Positions 32,062-42,819 of a stretch of DNA of 64,000 nt are shown in pieces (the first letter of the stretch is position 1; every line of letters starts with the position of its first letter). A program made the position numbers and the translations under genes. The DNA is taken from contig NW_005199045.1 in assembly GCF_000372725.1 (NCBI RefSeq), positions 378,755 through 442,754 of the forward strand, in the 5' to 3' direction. This DNA is from Emiliania huxleyi CCMP1516 (lineage: Eukaryota; Haptophyta; Isochrysidales; Noelaerhabdaceae). A model generated the notes under the pieces. That model ran no database searches. It was not told the origin of the DNA and worked only from the letters and a program-made list of their open reading frames with translations.

Positions 32062-32098
32062 CGAAAGAATTTTACAAGCGAACTCCCTCGCACAACAC
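32062..32098 (-). promoter_or_regulatory. Shared upstream element, pyrophosphatase gene copy
   Basis: In gene sense: GTGTTGTGCGAG, 15 nt, AATTCTTTC, about 56-92 bp upstream of the ATG at 32,006. The retroelement at 32,108 inserted directly behind it. Confidence 0.55.
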
Positions 32099-32107
32099 TG
32101 GCCTCTG
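32095..32107 (+). repeat. 13-bp target duplication of retroelement R, left
   Basis: ACACTGGCCTCTG recurs at 33,424-33,436 immediately after the element's tail. A third copy at 34,363-34,375 follows a different tailed element. Confidence 0.65.
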
Positions 32108-33423
32108 ACGACCAAAACGATCTTGGGGGCCAGGGTGAGACAACAGGTCGGGGTGCCACATGGGGCACACCACAGGCGTATTCTAGAGGGGGAAAAGAAA
32201 CGGGGAATGAGGGGCCCCGCCACGAGAAGTGCGTTCTGGGGATGCAGAGCGTGCAAAGCGGCTAGGGATGAGGTCGCAAAAGAGGCGCGCGAGGCAAGGA
32301 GGAGACGCGGGGAACTGAAAGACTGGGACGACTGGAAACAAGAAGACAGTGAGCCACCACAGGCGTCGTTGGCGCATATACTGAGCGGCAGCTGCGCTGG
32401 AAATAAGGAAGAGGCGCGTCACTTCATGCGGAAGCTCGACAAACACACAGCGAGGGCGACAGCAAGAGTTGAACGGGAGGCGCCGGACTCAAAAGACACC
32501 GCCACATTCCTGAGACGAGCGAGGGCAGCCTCCTTAAAGGCGAAAGGGTCTAGATTTGGGGCGCTCGCCGAAGAGGAGTACGACAAAATAGCACCCGTGA
32601 TTGCCTGCACGCTACCCGCACTCACGGACTCCATACCCGAAAGAAAGAGAAGGGAGCTCGCGGGAGAGGTGACGAGTGAACTACAGGTAGTGGGGAAGGC
32701 AGCCTCGATTGCCATACAGACATGGGTGCGAAACAACGACAAGACCAAGGCACGGGCAGAGGAACGAGAGAAGAATATAGGGTGGATAAAGCGCCTGTTC
32801 ACGGCATGGAGGGTGAGCCACACCGAACGTACCGAGCGAAGAGCCGAGCGGAGGGAGGACGGGGAAGATGACTCAGAGGAGGACGAACCAGTGGAAATTC
32901 AGTTGTCAGATGTCACGATGCATCCGAAGGGGACCCCAGCGCCGGCATCATCCGTAGAGGCACGAGTGTTCGAAGAGAGAGTGGACCTGAGCAACAACAT
33001 GACTTGGAGGCAAATGATCGGAGTGGGAGTCAGAAATGTGGTCCTTGCGCGAGGGGAGCTCGATAGACTCGAGGGGCCAGGATACGCCGCAAGGAGGACG
33101 GAGTTGCGCCGAGAGGCGAAAGAAGCCGCGAGAACAAGGGACCGGCAGGCGGCGGCGTCGCAGGACGAGGCAGAAGAGAACGACGCGACAGAGGAGGAAG
33201 TGACAAGGGAGAGAACGACGAGAGTGGGACAGCCGCGAGGTGGCATGAAGGTTGCAGCGAGAAGCGGCGAGAGACTGCGAAAAGAGATACGAGGAGGCAG
33301 ACCCCCCAGGGTGGGCGACGGCTAGCGCATCACACCCTCCTCTCCTTAAAATCCCTGTGTGGTGGCGGCGTGCCGTTCTCCCATCCCTCCCTTGGGTTGT
33401 GTGTTTTCTTTCTTTCTTTCTTT
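32108..33423 (+). mobile_element. Non-autonomous retroelement R, full length (about 1.3 kb)
   Basis: It has a 13-bp direct repeat on both sides, one ORF (32,207-33,325), a ~75-bp 3' UTR and a (TTTC)n tail ending at 33,423. Other copies share the same 3' end and are truncated at different 5' points (50,723-50,806; 60,905-61,252), the signature of target-primed reverse transcription. No reverse transcriptase or endonuclease is encoded, so mobilisation in trans is inferred. Confidence 0.7.
32207..33325 (+). CDS. Retroelement R protein, 372 aa
   Basis: Starts at the ATG at 32,207 (MRGPATRSAFWGC); an earlier in-frame non-ATG extension is ignored. Very charged: Arg/Glu/Lys-rich helices (ACKAARDEVAKEAREARRRR), an acidic block (REDGEDDSEEDEPVEIQL) at ~230, and a basic C-terminus (GGRPPRVGDG). 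One CRAC pair near the N-terminus but no zinc finger. No similarity to ORF1p, RT or endonuclease could be seen. A nucleic-acid-binding coat or chaperone role is inferred from charge and from conservation of its C-terminus in the 61-kb copy. Confidence 0.6.
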   Translation: MRGPATRSAFWGCRACKAARDEVAKEAREARRRRGELKDWDDWKQEDSEPPQASLAHILSGSCAGNKEEARHFMRKLDKHTARATARVEREAPDSKDTATFLRRARAASLKAKGSRFGALAEEEYDKIAPVIACTLPALTDSIPERKRRELAGEVTSELQVVGKAASIAIQTWVRNNDKTKARAEEREKNIGWIKRLFTAWRVSHTERTERRAERREDGEDDSEEDEPVEIQLSDVTMHPKGTPAPASSVEARVFEERVDLSNNMTWRQMIGVGVRNVVLARGELDRLEGPGYAARRTELRREAKEAARTRDRQAAASQDEAEENDATEEEVTRERTTRVGQPRGGMKVAARSGERLRKEIRGGRPPRVGDG

Positions 33424-33436
33424 ACACTGGCCTCTG

Positions 33437-33638
33437 TGCCTCTGTCAGGCTGGGCACAAGCCGCGGGCGGCGCGGGCGCGGCGGCCGCGGCCGCGGCGGC
33501 GGCGGCGGCGAGGTCAAGAGCAACAAGAAGGACTGGGCGAGCGTCGCCCGCGGAGCCGCCCGCTCCCCCTACGACGGCGGCCCACTCCTCGAGTCCAACG
33601 AGCCCTCGCTATACGGGGGGAGCGACGAGGAGCTCTAG
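33437..33638 (+). CDS. Possible terminal exon of an interrupted gene
   Basis: The frame ending at 33,638 reads VKSNKKDWASVARGAARSP, then PLLESNEPSLYGGSDEEL before the stop. It looks like a true protein C-terminus with an acidic tail, preceded by a GGC-rich stretch. The upstream part is not identified. Confidence 0.3.
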
Positions 33639-33749
33639 GAACGGCCGCCGAGCCCTTCCCGCAGCGCAACCCTAGCAGCGCAGCGGGCAGGGCGGCTCGC
33701 GCAGCGCGCGCGCGCGATCGCGCAAGCGGCGCGCGAGAGCGAGCGAGCG

Positions 33750-33850
<101 letters not shown>

Positions 33851-33973
33851 TGTACACATGCACAGACACACAGCCCCTTCCCCTTCAAGGGCGAGGACAC
33901 GCGCAGGGGTCGCACTTCTAGCGAGGCCCACAGAGTGGGAGACTCCTATCACCGCCACTGCCACCCACGTGTC

Positions 33974-34513
33974 AGTCTGCCTGTGGTAGAAGAGACTGCC
34001 GGTGAGAAGTCGGAGGAAGGTCGCTAGTCGAGAGAGATCGCCAGTGGATAGGGAGTCCACCGTGCTGCGAGCCTGTCGCTGTCCCTTGTCAGGAGCAGGA
34101 GAACTAGGAGAGCGCAACCAGTAGGAGGCCCGCGCTTGCCCCCGTGCCGCCGGGTGCAACCTGTCCTATACGAGAGAGGAATCCCTGGGACCCTGTCGTG
34201 AGGGTGAACCCTGCCCAGCCCCCCTCCGTGTCGCGATGCGCTCCCCGCTCCCGTTCCCCTGTGTCCCTGATCGTCCTTACAAGATCCTGCTCGTGCAGGT
34301 GGGGACCCTGTCCTTCTCCCACCCCTCGTTTGGCGTGTACGTTGTATTTATTTATTTATATACACTGGCCTCTGTCAGTGTGCCCGTGGTAGTGAGAGAC
34401 TGCTGGTGAGAAGCCGGAGGAAGGTCGCTAGTCGAGAGAGATCGCCAGTGGAATAGGGAGTCCACCGTGCTGCGAGTCTGTCGCTGTCCCTTGTCAGGAG
34501 CACAGGAGAACTA
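33974..34513. repeat. Direct repeats flanking a SINE-like module
   Basis: 33,974-34,116 and 34,376-34,513 are ~140-bp imperfect direct repeats (both contain GGAAGGTCGCTAGTCGAGAG). Between them, 34,113-34,362 begins AGCGCAACCAGTAGGAGG and ends with an (ATTT)n tail. The start of this module recurs at 49,300-49,445, so it is a mobile or duplicated unit. Confidence 0.6.
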
Positions 34514-34525
34514 ACTAGGTAGGAG

Positions 34526-34808
34526 TGTTGAAGACCGACGACCGCGCAGCCGTCTAGTCTACGGCCACACACACACACACATAGTGTCCTTACCACCCCT
34601 GGACTGCATCTGCGCAGTTTCGTACCGCTGCGGCGCGGTTTTGCAAAAACCGTTCTGCAGCGGCGCGGTTTTGCCCTTCACCCGCAGCCTGGATTGATAG
34701 TCATTGTGGGTGTGGGGGCCGCGTGCCAGGACTTTTGAACAAAGTTTTGACAGTACATTTCTGTCGGGCCTTGGAACAGCTTGTGAGTGGTCACTGAAGA
34801 CCTTCACA
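34526..34808 (+). mobile_element. Copia LTR 1
   Basis: 283 bp beginning TGTTGAAG and ending CTTCACA, the 5' LTR of deletion derivative A. It lacks a few bases (GTTT) near 34,737 compared with the other copies. Contains a CA run and paired GCGGCGCGGTTTTGC blocks around an inverted AAAACCG/CGGTTTT. Confidence 0.9.
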
Positions 34809-34858
34809 GTTGGTGGCGGCGGGGCAACGATCCCCGGGACATTACGACAACATGTCGT

Positions 34859-36352
34859 CGACGGACAAGCTGGTGATTCCGGCCTACAAACAGGGCTCCG
34901 AGCGGGAGTTCAACGAGTGGTTCCGCAACCTGCGGACCGCGGCGAAGCAACACAAGTACCTCCTCGACATCATCGAGGTGGGCACCATCCGGCCGGGCGC
35001 GGAGCGCGAGGCCGAGGCGGTCGCGCTGCACGTGCGCTACAAGAACATCGGCACTGCGGAGACCAAGGGCCAGACGCCTGCCTACCTGCGCAAGTACTTC
35101 GCCGAGAACGAGGGAAAGGACGGCCACACGTTCCGCGGAGGGGTTGCGTTCTGCGACAACGAGGTCGTCCTCAACTCCAGCGCCGTGCGCGAACTCTGCC
35201 TCAAGTACGGCATCACCCTCCGCAACAGCTGCCCCTACGAGCCGTGGCAGAATGGGGCGTGCGAGCGTGCGAACGCTACCTGCGGCAGGATCGTGCGGGA
35301 GATGATGGCGCGCGCAGGGGGGCATGGCGCCACCCAGCTCTACCAGTACTGGGGCTACGCCTGGGTGTACGCGGCCACCATCGCCAACGCCACCTTTGCC
35401 GTGCGCGACACCGGCAAGTCAGCGTACGAGCTCAAGACCGGGCAGCGCCCCAAGATGAACATGTTCTACCCGTGGGCGTGCAAGATGATCGTCAAGTCGC
35501 CCCCCCACCTTGTGGCGAACGGTGTCTCACCCACGGGCGAGATGGCGGCCTTCCTCGGCATCTCGCGCACTTCGCCCGGCTGGAAGTACGTCATCACCGA
35601 GGGTCCGCGCAAGGGGCACATCGGCACCACCACGCAGGCGACCTTCTGCGTCAACGAGCTCTGGAACGGCATCGAGTACCGTGCTCCTACCTCCGACCTC
35701 ACCCCGACGGACATCGAGGGCGCGTGGCCGGAGCCTGTGACCGCGGACGAGACGCCCGACGAGTCGGACAAGGCTACGCTCGACAACAACGTGACCCGCG
35801 GCGACTCCGTCTTCCTCCCCACCACCGACAACCACGCCGGGGGACTGACCCTCGACGAGGAGGTGGTGATCATGCCAGACCCGGCCAACGACGGCAACGT
35901 CAACCCGCCCGCAGCGGGTGCGCCTGCGCCGCGCACCACCCGCAGCCGCGGCGGCGTCTCGACGGGCGAGTACAACAACATGCTCAACGCCCGCCTCGCC
36001 GCCAATGCCACGCCCTTCGGCATCTGGGCGGCTGCGGCGGCCGCATCCCCATCGTCGTCGGTCTACCGCAACACCACGGATCAGTGCGTCGCGTACGTGT
36101 CGAGCGTGGACGGCCAGATCATGCCCATGCCGGACAACATCGTGCCCAAGCACTACAAGGACATCGCCAACATCCGCGACCCCAAGCTGCGCGACATGTG
36201 GTACAAAGCGTACGACACCGAGTTCCTCGGCCTCATCCAGAACGGCACGCTCAAGCCCATGCGCCGCCCCGCCAAGGTGCGCGTCCTCCCGCTGAAGGAG
36301 ATCGCCTCCCGGAAGTCCGACGGCCGGTGCAAGTGGCGCGGCTGTGTCATGG
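34859..36352 (+). pseudogene. Copia polyprotein A, internally deleted in frame
   Basis: The first ~70 Gag residues (from MSSTDKLVIPAY) join directly at about 35,060 to the integrase core (TKGQTPAYLRKYF), skipping ~2.4 kb that encodes the rest of Gag, protease and the integrase N-terminus, with the frame kept. The integrase catalytic Asp and Glu (CDNE, CERAN) and the start of the reverse transcriptase remain. The frame is cut by LTR 2 at 36,353. Confidence 0.85.
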
Positions 36353-36637
36353 TGTGAAGGTCTTCAGTGACCACTCACAAGCTGTTCCAAGGCCCGACAG
36401 AAATGTACTGTCAAAACTTTGTTCAAACAAAAGTCCTGGCCCGCGGCCCCCACACCCACAATGACTATCAATCCAGGCTGCGGGTGAAGGGCAAAACCGC
36501 GCCGCTGCAGAACGGTTTTTGCAAAACCGCGCCGCAGCGGTACGAAACTGCGCAGATGCAGTCCAGGGGTGGTAAGGACACTATGTGTGTGTGTGTGGCC
36601 GTAGACTAGACGGCTGCGCGGTCGTCGGTCTTCAACA
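36353..36637 (-). mobile_element. Copia LTR 2 (inverted)
   Basis: 285 bp, opposite orientation to LTR 1, followed on its right by the 3' untranslated region and purine tract of a minus-strand element (36,638-36,799). It therefore looks like the 3' LTR of a minus-strand copy. Confidence 0.9.
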
Positions 36638-36799
36638 GCCCCCCATCCTCGCATCGGGTAGCGAGGCTGAGGATCTGAAGAAGCTAGACGACTCCTACAT
36701 CTCCTACTATCGCGCGCACAATTGCGCAGCCTCCTCAAGGGTGGAGGACAAACATACAGGTGACTCGGGGAGCTCCAGGAGCGCCCATACTGCCGGTTG
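36638..36799 (-). mobile_element. Copia 3' internal region (inverted)
   Basis: Reverse complement of the region just before the 3' LTR in the intact copy (about 48,134-48,295), including the GATGGGGGGC polypurine tract next to the LTR. Cut by LTR 3. Confidence 0.8.
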
Positions 36800-37084
36800 T
36801 GTTGAAGACCGACGACCGCGCAGCCGTCTAGTCTACGGCCACACACACACACATAGTGTCCTTACCACCCCTGGACTGCATCTGCGCAGTTTCGTACCGC
36901 TGCGGCACGGTTTTGCAAAAACCGTTCTGCAGCGGCGCGGTTTTGCCCTTCACCCGCAGCCTGGATTGATAGTCATTGTGGGTGTGGGGGCCGCGGGCCA
37001 GGACTTTTGTTTGAACAAAGTTTTGACAGTACATTTCTGTCGGGCCTTGGAACAGCTTGTGAGTGGTCACTGAAGACCTTCACA
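36800..37084 (+). mobile_element. Copia LTR 3
   Basis: 285-bp LTR opening element B; TGTTGAAG...CTTCACA ends. Confidence 0.9.
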
Positions 37085-37127
37085 GTTGGTGGCGGCGGGG
37101 CAACGATCCCCGGGACATTACGACAAC

Positions 37128-39753
37128 ATGTCGTCGACGGACAAGCTGGTGATTCCGGCCTACAAACAGGGCTCCGAGCGGGAGTTCAACGAGTGGCTCC
37201 GCAACCTGCGGACCGCGGCGAAGCAACACAAGTACCTCCTCGACATCATCGAGGTGGGCACCATCCGGCCGGGCGCGGAGCGCGAGGCCGAGGCGGTCGC
37301 GCTGCACGTGCGCTACAAGAACATCGGCACTGCGGACGGCCTCATCCCGGCCATCATCGACAAGTACTTCGGGGACCTGGCGGTGACTCTGTCGCGCCAA
37401 CTCTACGGTGCGCTGCAGAACGCCGTCAAGGACGACGACACGCTGGCCGAGATGTTGGCCGACGAGGACGCCGACCACTACGACGACATCAAGAAGGGCA
37501 TCGCGGCGATCAAGTCGCTCATCGAGTCGGAGGACACGAACTCCAAGAACGTGCGCACGAAGGCGCTGCGCGCGGATCTCGAGAAGGCGTACTCCCCCGA
37601 CGCTCTCAAGGACCTCACGTCCGCGAGCCTCGCCAAGTTCAAGACGGGCATCGAGCAGGCGAACAAGTTGCTCAAGGACTCCCAGTGGCACCTCCCCGAC
37701 GAGGTGATCGAGGAATACATCCTCGACGCGATCGCCGCCAAGGGGGCCACGCTCGGCGCAAACATGCGCGTGCAGATCGGCGTGCAGCGCCAACTCGCCG
37801 CGCAATCGGGCAAGACGTACGGCCTCAAGGCGTCCACGCTCGCGATGCAGGGCATCCTCGACCAAGACAACGCGGACCGCGCCAACGAGGCCAAGGCGGC
37901 TGCGCAGGCGGCGTTCGAGGCGGAGATTGCCTCGCAAGGCGCGCTCAAGGAGAAGCTCGCGGCCGCCGAGTCCCAGGTCGCCGCCCTCCAGGCGCAGATC
38001 AAGTCCGACAAGGGCGGCGGGGACCGCGGCGGCCGCGCAGCCGCTGGGCGCAAGCCGTGCCCCCACTGCAATGGGTTGCACGGTGGCAAGTGCATCGGCG
38101 ACCTCATCTGCAAGGGGGTCCCTGTCGCCAAGGTGCTCGAGGAACTCCCCGACCGCATCGACCACGAGACGAAGGTGCGCATGGCCCAGTCCTCGTACAA
38201 GAAGGTGTGCGCCAAGTCCCCCGGCCGCATCCTCCCGCACGACCCCTTCGCCAAGAAGTCGGACTCCACCGCGGCCGACCACGAGGAGGTGCGGGCGGCG
38301 CTGGCCGACTCTGTCACCCGCACGTTCGACCCGGACGGCATCGTCGGCGGCTTTGTCGCTGGCGTCGGCACCGACCAGGTCGAGGACACCTTCCCCGACT
38401 CCAACCCCACCGACACGCCCGCCATCCTCAAGGCCAAGACGGCGGCGCGCAATGCGGCGGAGGCACGGGCGCGCGGCGGGCTGTGGGTCAAGTTCACCTC
38501 GTCCGTCACCGCGCTGCCTCGCCCGTACATCGGCGCTTCCATCCTACTCGTCCTGCTCGCGTGCCTCATCCCGGTCTACATGGGCTCGCCTGCCTCGATC
38601 GGCACGCCTGTGGCCGACGCCGTGGACGAGCCCTCGAACATGGGCGTGATGGTCGAGTCCGTCACCGGACTACCCCTCGAGCTGTCCACCGGGCCGGCGA
38701 CTGGCTCAGGTGGCGGAGCAGAGTACGCCATCGAGGAGGACCCGCTCCAGCCGATCTACCGCAAGGTCGCGGGCGACATGTTCCGCGCGGTGAATGACAT
38801 CGACGTGCCCAAGACGGTCCCGCTCGTCCTCTCGTACACGTGCATCATGCTCGCCATGTACGTGGCGCGCATGGACGCGATGCAGGCACACGCGCTTGTC
38901 GGGCATGTCAAGGTCGTCGACGCGTACGACACGACCGCCGGTGTGAACATGCCGGGATCGTATGCTGCTGGCGTCGACTCCAAGGCGGGCATGAACATGT
39001 TCCCGACGCCCGACTACTTCCCTCACGGGTGGCGCGAGCCCGAGAAGCCCATCTACATCCGCTGCGCAAACAACGACTACCTCAAGGCGAAGGGCGTCGG
39101 CACCGCGTACGCCTTCGCGCTGGCTGACCCGACCAAGCCGCAGGACACCAAGGTTGTGAACACCGAGTGGGTGAACGCGCTGTACGCGCCCGGACTCGCC
39201 ATGCCTCTCGTCAGCGTCAAGGAGTGCAAGGCGCAGAACATCGTGGTCCGCTTCGACCTCTGCCCACCACGCTTCAACTACCCCTCCGGGCAGACCATCT
39301 ACTTCGGGGAGGACTTCAACATCCACCTGATGCCGCTCGGCGCATCCGTCGGCGCCAACGCCGCCAAGGCCATCGTGCGCGGCAAGCCGGGGCGGCGCCC
39401 GACGGATGGCACCTTCTGGCGGCACGCCCTGTGCATCTCCGGCGACGCGCTAAAGGACCTCAGCAAGATCGCGGACGGCGTGCCAGACCTCTCCAAGATG
39501 GACCGCAACGAGGGCCTCGACGACGCCGCGCTGCAGGCGAACGCCAAGTACCACGCGCGGCGCAGCACCGGCCGGCCACTGGCCACTCGCTTCGGGGGCT
39601 CGTCGCACTACGACCTCTGGTCGCCCAAGGGTGTGGTAGGCGTCGATGGGCACTGCTACGCACTCATGGTCGTCGACGAGCACACCAGCACCATCACGCC
39701 GTACATCCTGCAGACCAAGGGCCAGACGCCTGCCTACCTGCGCAAGTACTTCG
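37128..39753 (+). CDS. Copia Gag-Pol, element B (cut by gap)
   Basis: Open from MSSTDKLVIPAY through Gag, the zinc knuckle (CPHCNGLHGGKC), two hydrophobic segments, the DSKAG protease-like motif and the first part of integrase, then enters the assembly gap at 39,754 at the same position (LRKYF) where the integrase core begins. Very similar to element D. Reverse transcriptase and RNase H, if present, are in the gap. Confidence 0.9.
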
Positions 39754-39853
39754 NNNNNNNNNNNNNNNNNNNNNNNNNNNNNNNNNNNNNNNNNNNNNNN
39801 NNNNNNNNNNNNNNNNNNNNNNNNNNNNNNNNNNNNNNNNNNNNNNNNNNNNN
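39754..39853. other. Assembly gap (100 N)
   Basis: Run of 100 N. The strand of the copia sequence switches across it, so the true arrangement here is unknown. Confidence 0.95.
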
Positions 39854-41025
39854 CAGCGCCCGCCCGCACCTTCTTTGTGGTCGGGTCGCGGTGGAGTCCC
39901 GACTTCTGAAAGGGGGTCGTGCGGGAAGGTGCGGCCGGGGGACTTGGCGCACACCTTCTTGTACGAGGACTGGGCCATGCGCACCTTCGTCTCGTGGTCG
40001 ATGCGGTCGGGGAGTTCCTCGAGCACCTTGGCGACAGGGACCCCCTTGCAGATGAGGTCGCCGATGCACTTGCCACCGTGCAACCCATTGCAGTGGGGGC
40101 ACGGCTTGCGCCCAGCGGCTGCGCGGCCGCCGCGGTCCCCGCCGCCCTTGTCGGACTTGATCTGCGCCTGGAGAGCGGCGACCTGGGACTCGGCGGCCGC
40201 GAGCTTCTCCTTGAGCACGCCTTGCGAGGCAATCTCCGCCTCGAACGCCGCCTGCGCAGCCGCCTTGGCCTCGTTGGCGCGGTCCGCGTTGTCTTGGTCG
40301 AGGATGCCCTGCATCGCGAGCGTGGACGCCTTGAGGCCGTACGTCTTGCCCGATTGCGCGGCGAGTTGGCGCTGTATGCCGATCTGCACGCGCATGTTTG
40401 CGCCGAGCGTGGCCCCCTTGGCGGCGATCGCGTCGAGGATGTATTCCTCGATCACCTCGTCGGGGAGGTGCCACTGGGAGTCCTTGAGCAACTTGTTCGC
40501 CTGCTCGATGCCCGTCTTGAACTTGGCGAGGCTCGCGGACGTGAGGTCCTTGAGAGCGTCGGGGGAGTACGCCTTCTCGAGATCCGCGCGCAGCGCCTTC
40601 GTGCGCACGTTCTTGGAGTTCGTGTCCTCCGACTCGATGAGCGACTTGATCGCCGCGATGCCCTTCTTGATGTCGTCGTAGTGGTCGGCGTCCTCGTCCG
40701 CCAACATCTCGGCCAGCGTGTCGTCGTCCTTGACGGCGTTCTGCAGCGCACCGTAGAGTTGGCGCGACAGAGTCACCGCCAGGTCCCCGAAGTACTTGTC
40801 GATGATGGCCGGGATGAGGCCGTCCGCAGTGCCGATGTTCTTGTAGCGCACGTGCAGCGCGACCGCCTCGGCCTCGCGCTCCGCGCCCGGCCGGATGGTG
40901 CCCACCTCGATGATGTCGAGGAGGTACTTGTGTTGCTTCGCCGCGGTCCGCAGGTTGCGGAACCACTCGTTGAACTCCCGCTCGGAGCTCTGTTTGTAGG
41001 CCGGAATCACCAGCTTGTCCGTCGA
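39854..41025 (-). pseudogene. Copia Gag fragment, element C (inverted)
   Basis: Minus-strand Gag from its ATG near 41,033 to the gap. Close to the gap the frame shifts several times through extra G or C bases relative to element D (about 39,860-39,915), which may be real decay or poor sequence at a contig end. Confidence 0.8.
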
Positions 41026-41074
41026 CGACATGTTGTCGTAATGTCCCGGGGATCGTTGCCCCGCCGCCACCAAC

Positions 41075-41359
41075 TGTGAAGGTCTTCAGTGACCACTCAC
41101 AAGCTGTTCCAAGGCCCGACAGAAATGTACTGTCAAAACTTTGTTCAAACAAAAGTCCTGGCCCGCGGCCCCCACACCCACAATGACTATCAATCCAGGC
41201 TGCGGGTGAAGGGCAAAACCGCGCCGCTGCAGAACGGTTTTTGCAAAACCGCGCCGCAGCGGTACGAAACTGCGCAGATGCAGTCCAGGGGTGGTAAGGA
41301 CACTATGTGTGTGTGTGTGGCCGTAGACTAGACGGCTGCGCGGTCGTCGGTCTTCAACA
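41075..41359 (-). mobile_element. Copia LTR 4 (inverted)
   Basis: 285 bp, 5' LTR for the Gag on its left when read on the minus strand. On its right it abuts another minus-strand pol, with no primer-binding or polypurine sequence between. Confidence 0.9.
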
Positions 41360-42491
41360 CCTTGCGCGGGAGCGGCTTGGTGAAGAAGTCGGCGAAGTTC
41401 TTGAGGCTCTCGACGTACTCGACCTTGACCTCCCCGGACTCGACGAGCTCGCGAATCTTGAGCTCCTTGCGCAGGATGTGCTTCGTCTTGTCGTGCATGA
41501 CCGGGTCCTCGGCGACGCGCAGCGCGGCCGTGTTGTCGATCTTGATGACGGTCGGGCCCTTGGGCTTGTAGCCGAGCGACGCGAGGAGCGAGCGCAGGTG
41601 GACCGCCTCGCAAGCCGCCAGCGTGCCGGCAGAGATCTCGGCCTCGAACGTCGAGAGGGAGATGTGACCCTGCTTCTTGGAGAAGTACGAGATGATCGCG
41701 GTGCCGATCTTGAAGGCGCAGCCGGAGGTGCTCTGGCGGGTGCACCAGTTCGCGTCGGAGCAGCCGAAGAGCTTGGGGTCGGCAACGCGCTCGTAGTGGA
41801 GGCCGAGGTCCTGCGTGCCGATGAGGTAGATGAGGCAGCGCTCGGCGGCGGCCTCGATGTTCGCGTCGGGCCAAGCCATGCAGCGCGCCAGCTGCGAGAC
41901 GGTGTACTGGATGTCGGGGCGCGCGTTGGTGGCGAACATGAGGCTGCCGATGAGGCACTGGCAGCGCTGGAGGAGCTGCGGGTCGGGCGCGGTCTTCTTC
42001 TCGGCTGCGCTGATGACGATGGACGGGAGGTCCTTGTCCGCGGGCACCTTGTAGCCCGCGTGCGTGACGCCTGAGGGGAAGAAGCGCGCGCGCAGCATGT
42101 CGATGTACTTGCTGGCAGACAGCTTGAAACCGGTCTGCGTCTTGGTGATGGTGAGCCCGAGGAACTCGTGCACCTTTCCCTCGTGGACCTTGAGCGGCTT
42201 GCCGACGTGCTTGTTGAAGTGCTCGATGTACTCGTGCGCGAGCGCTTTGCCAGCGGTGGTCCCGGAGTGGAAGATGCCGAAGTCGTCCACGTAGATGACG
42301 ACGATGAGTTTCGTGCTGTTGCGGGTGAGGATGAAGCAGCTCGGGTCCGCCTCGGACTGAACGAGCCCAGGAAACGCCTTGTTGATGGACTTGACGTGCT
42401 ACCACCAAGCGTTACCTGCGGATGGTGCGCCGTAGAGGTTGCCGACCTCGCACACCATGTCCTTCTCCTCGCCGGTGATGGGATCGATGTA
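41360..42491 (-). pseudogene. Copia reverse transcriptase/RNase H fragment (inverted)
   Basis: Minus-strand pol from about the RT YGAPSAGNAWW region to the RNase H C-terminus (FADFFTKPLPRK). A nonsense codon sits just after NAWW (near 42,402, where the intact copy has Asn). Truncated on both sides by LTRs 4 and 5. Confidence 0.85.
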
Positions 42492-42776
42492 TGTTGAAGA
42501 CCGACGACCGCGCAGCCGTCTAGTCTACGGCCACACACACACACATAGTGTCCTTACCACCCCTGGACTGCATCTGCGCAGTTTCGTACCGCTGCGGCGC
42601 GGTTTTGCAAAAACCGTTCTGCAGCGGCGCGGTTTTGCCCTTCACCCGCAGCCTGGATTGATAGTCATTGTGGGTGTGGGGGCCGCGGGCCAGGACTTTT
42701 GTTTGAACAAAGTTTTGACAGTACATTTCTGTCGGGCCTTGGAACAGCTTGTGAGTGGTCACTGAAGACCTTCACA
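42492..42776 (+). repeat. 5' LTR of element D
   Basis: 285 bp, TG...CA ends, inverted TGTTGAAG/CTTCACA. Followed by GTTGGTAGCGGCGGGGCAAC, the likely primer-binding region; the matching tRNA is not identified. Confidence 0.92.
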
Positions 42777-42819
42777 GTTGGTAGCGGCGGGGCAACGATC
42801 CCCGGGACATTACGACAAC

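Noticed and set aside
34704-36464. 586-codon plus-strand frame over copia element A
   Set aside because: Shadow frame of the real Gag-Pol; equivalents appear over elements B and D in the same relative frame.
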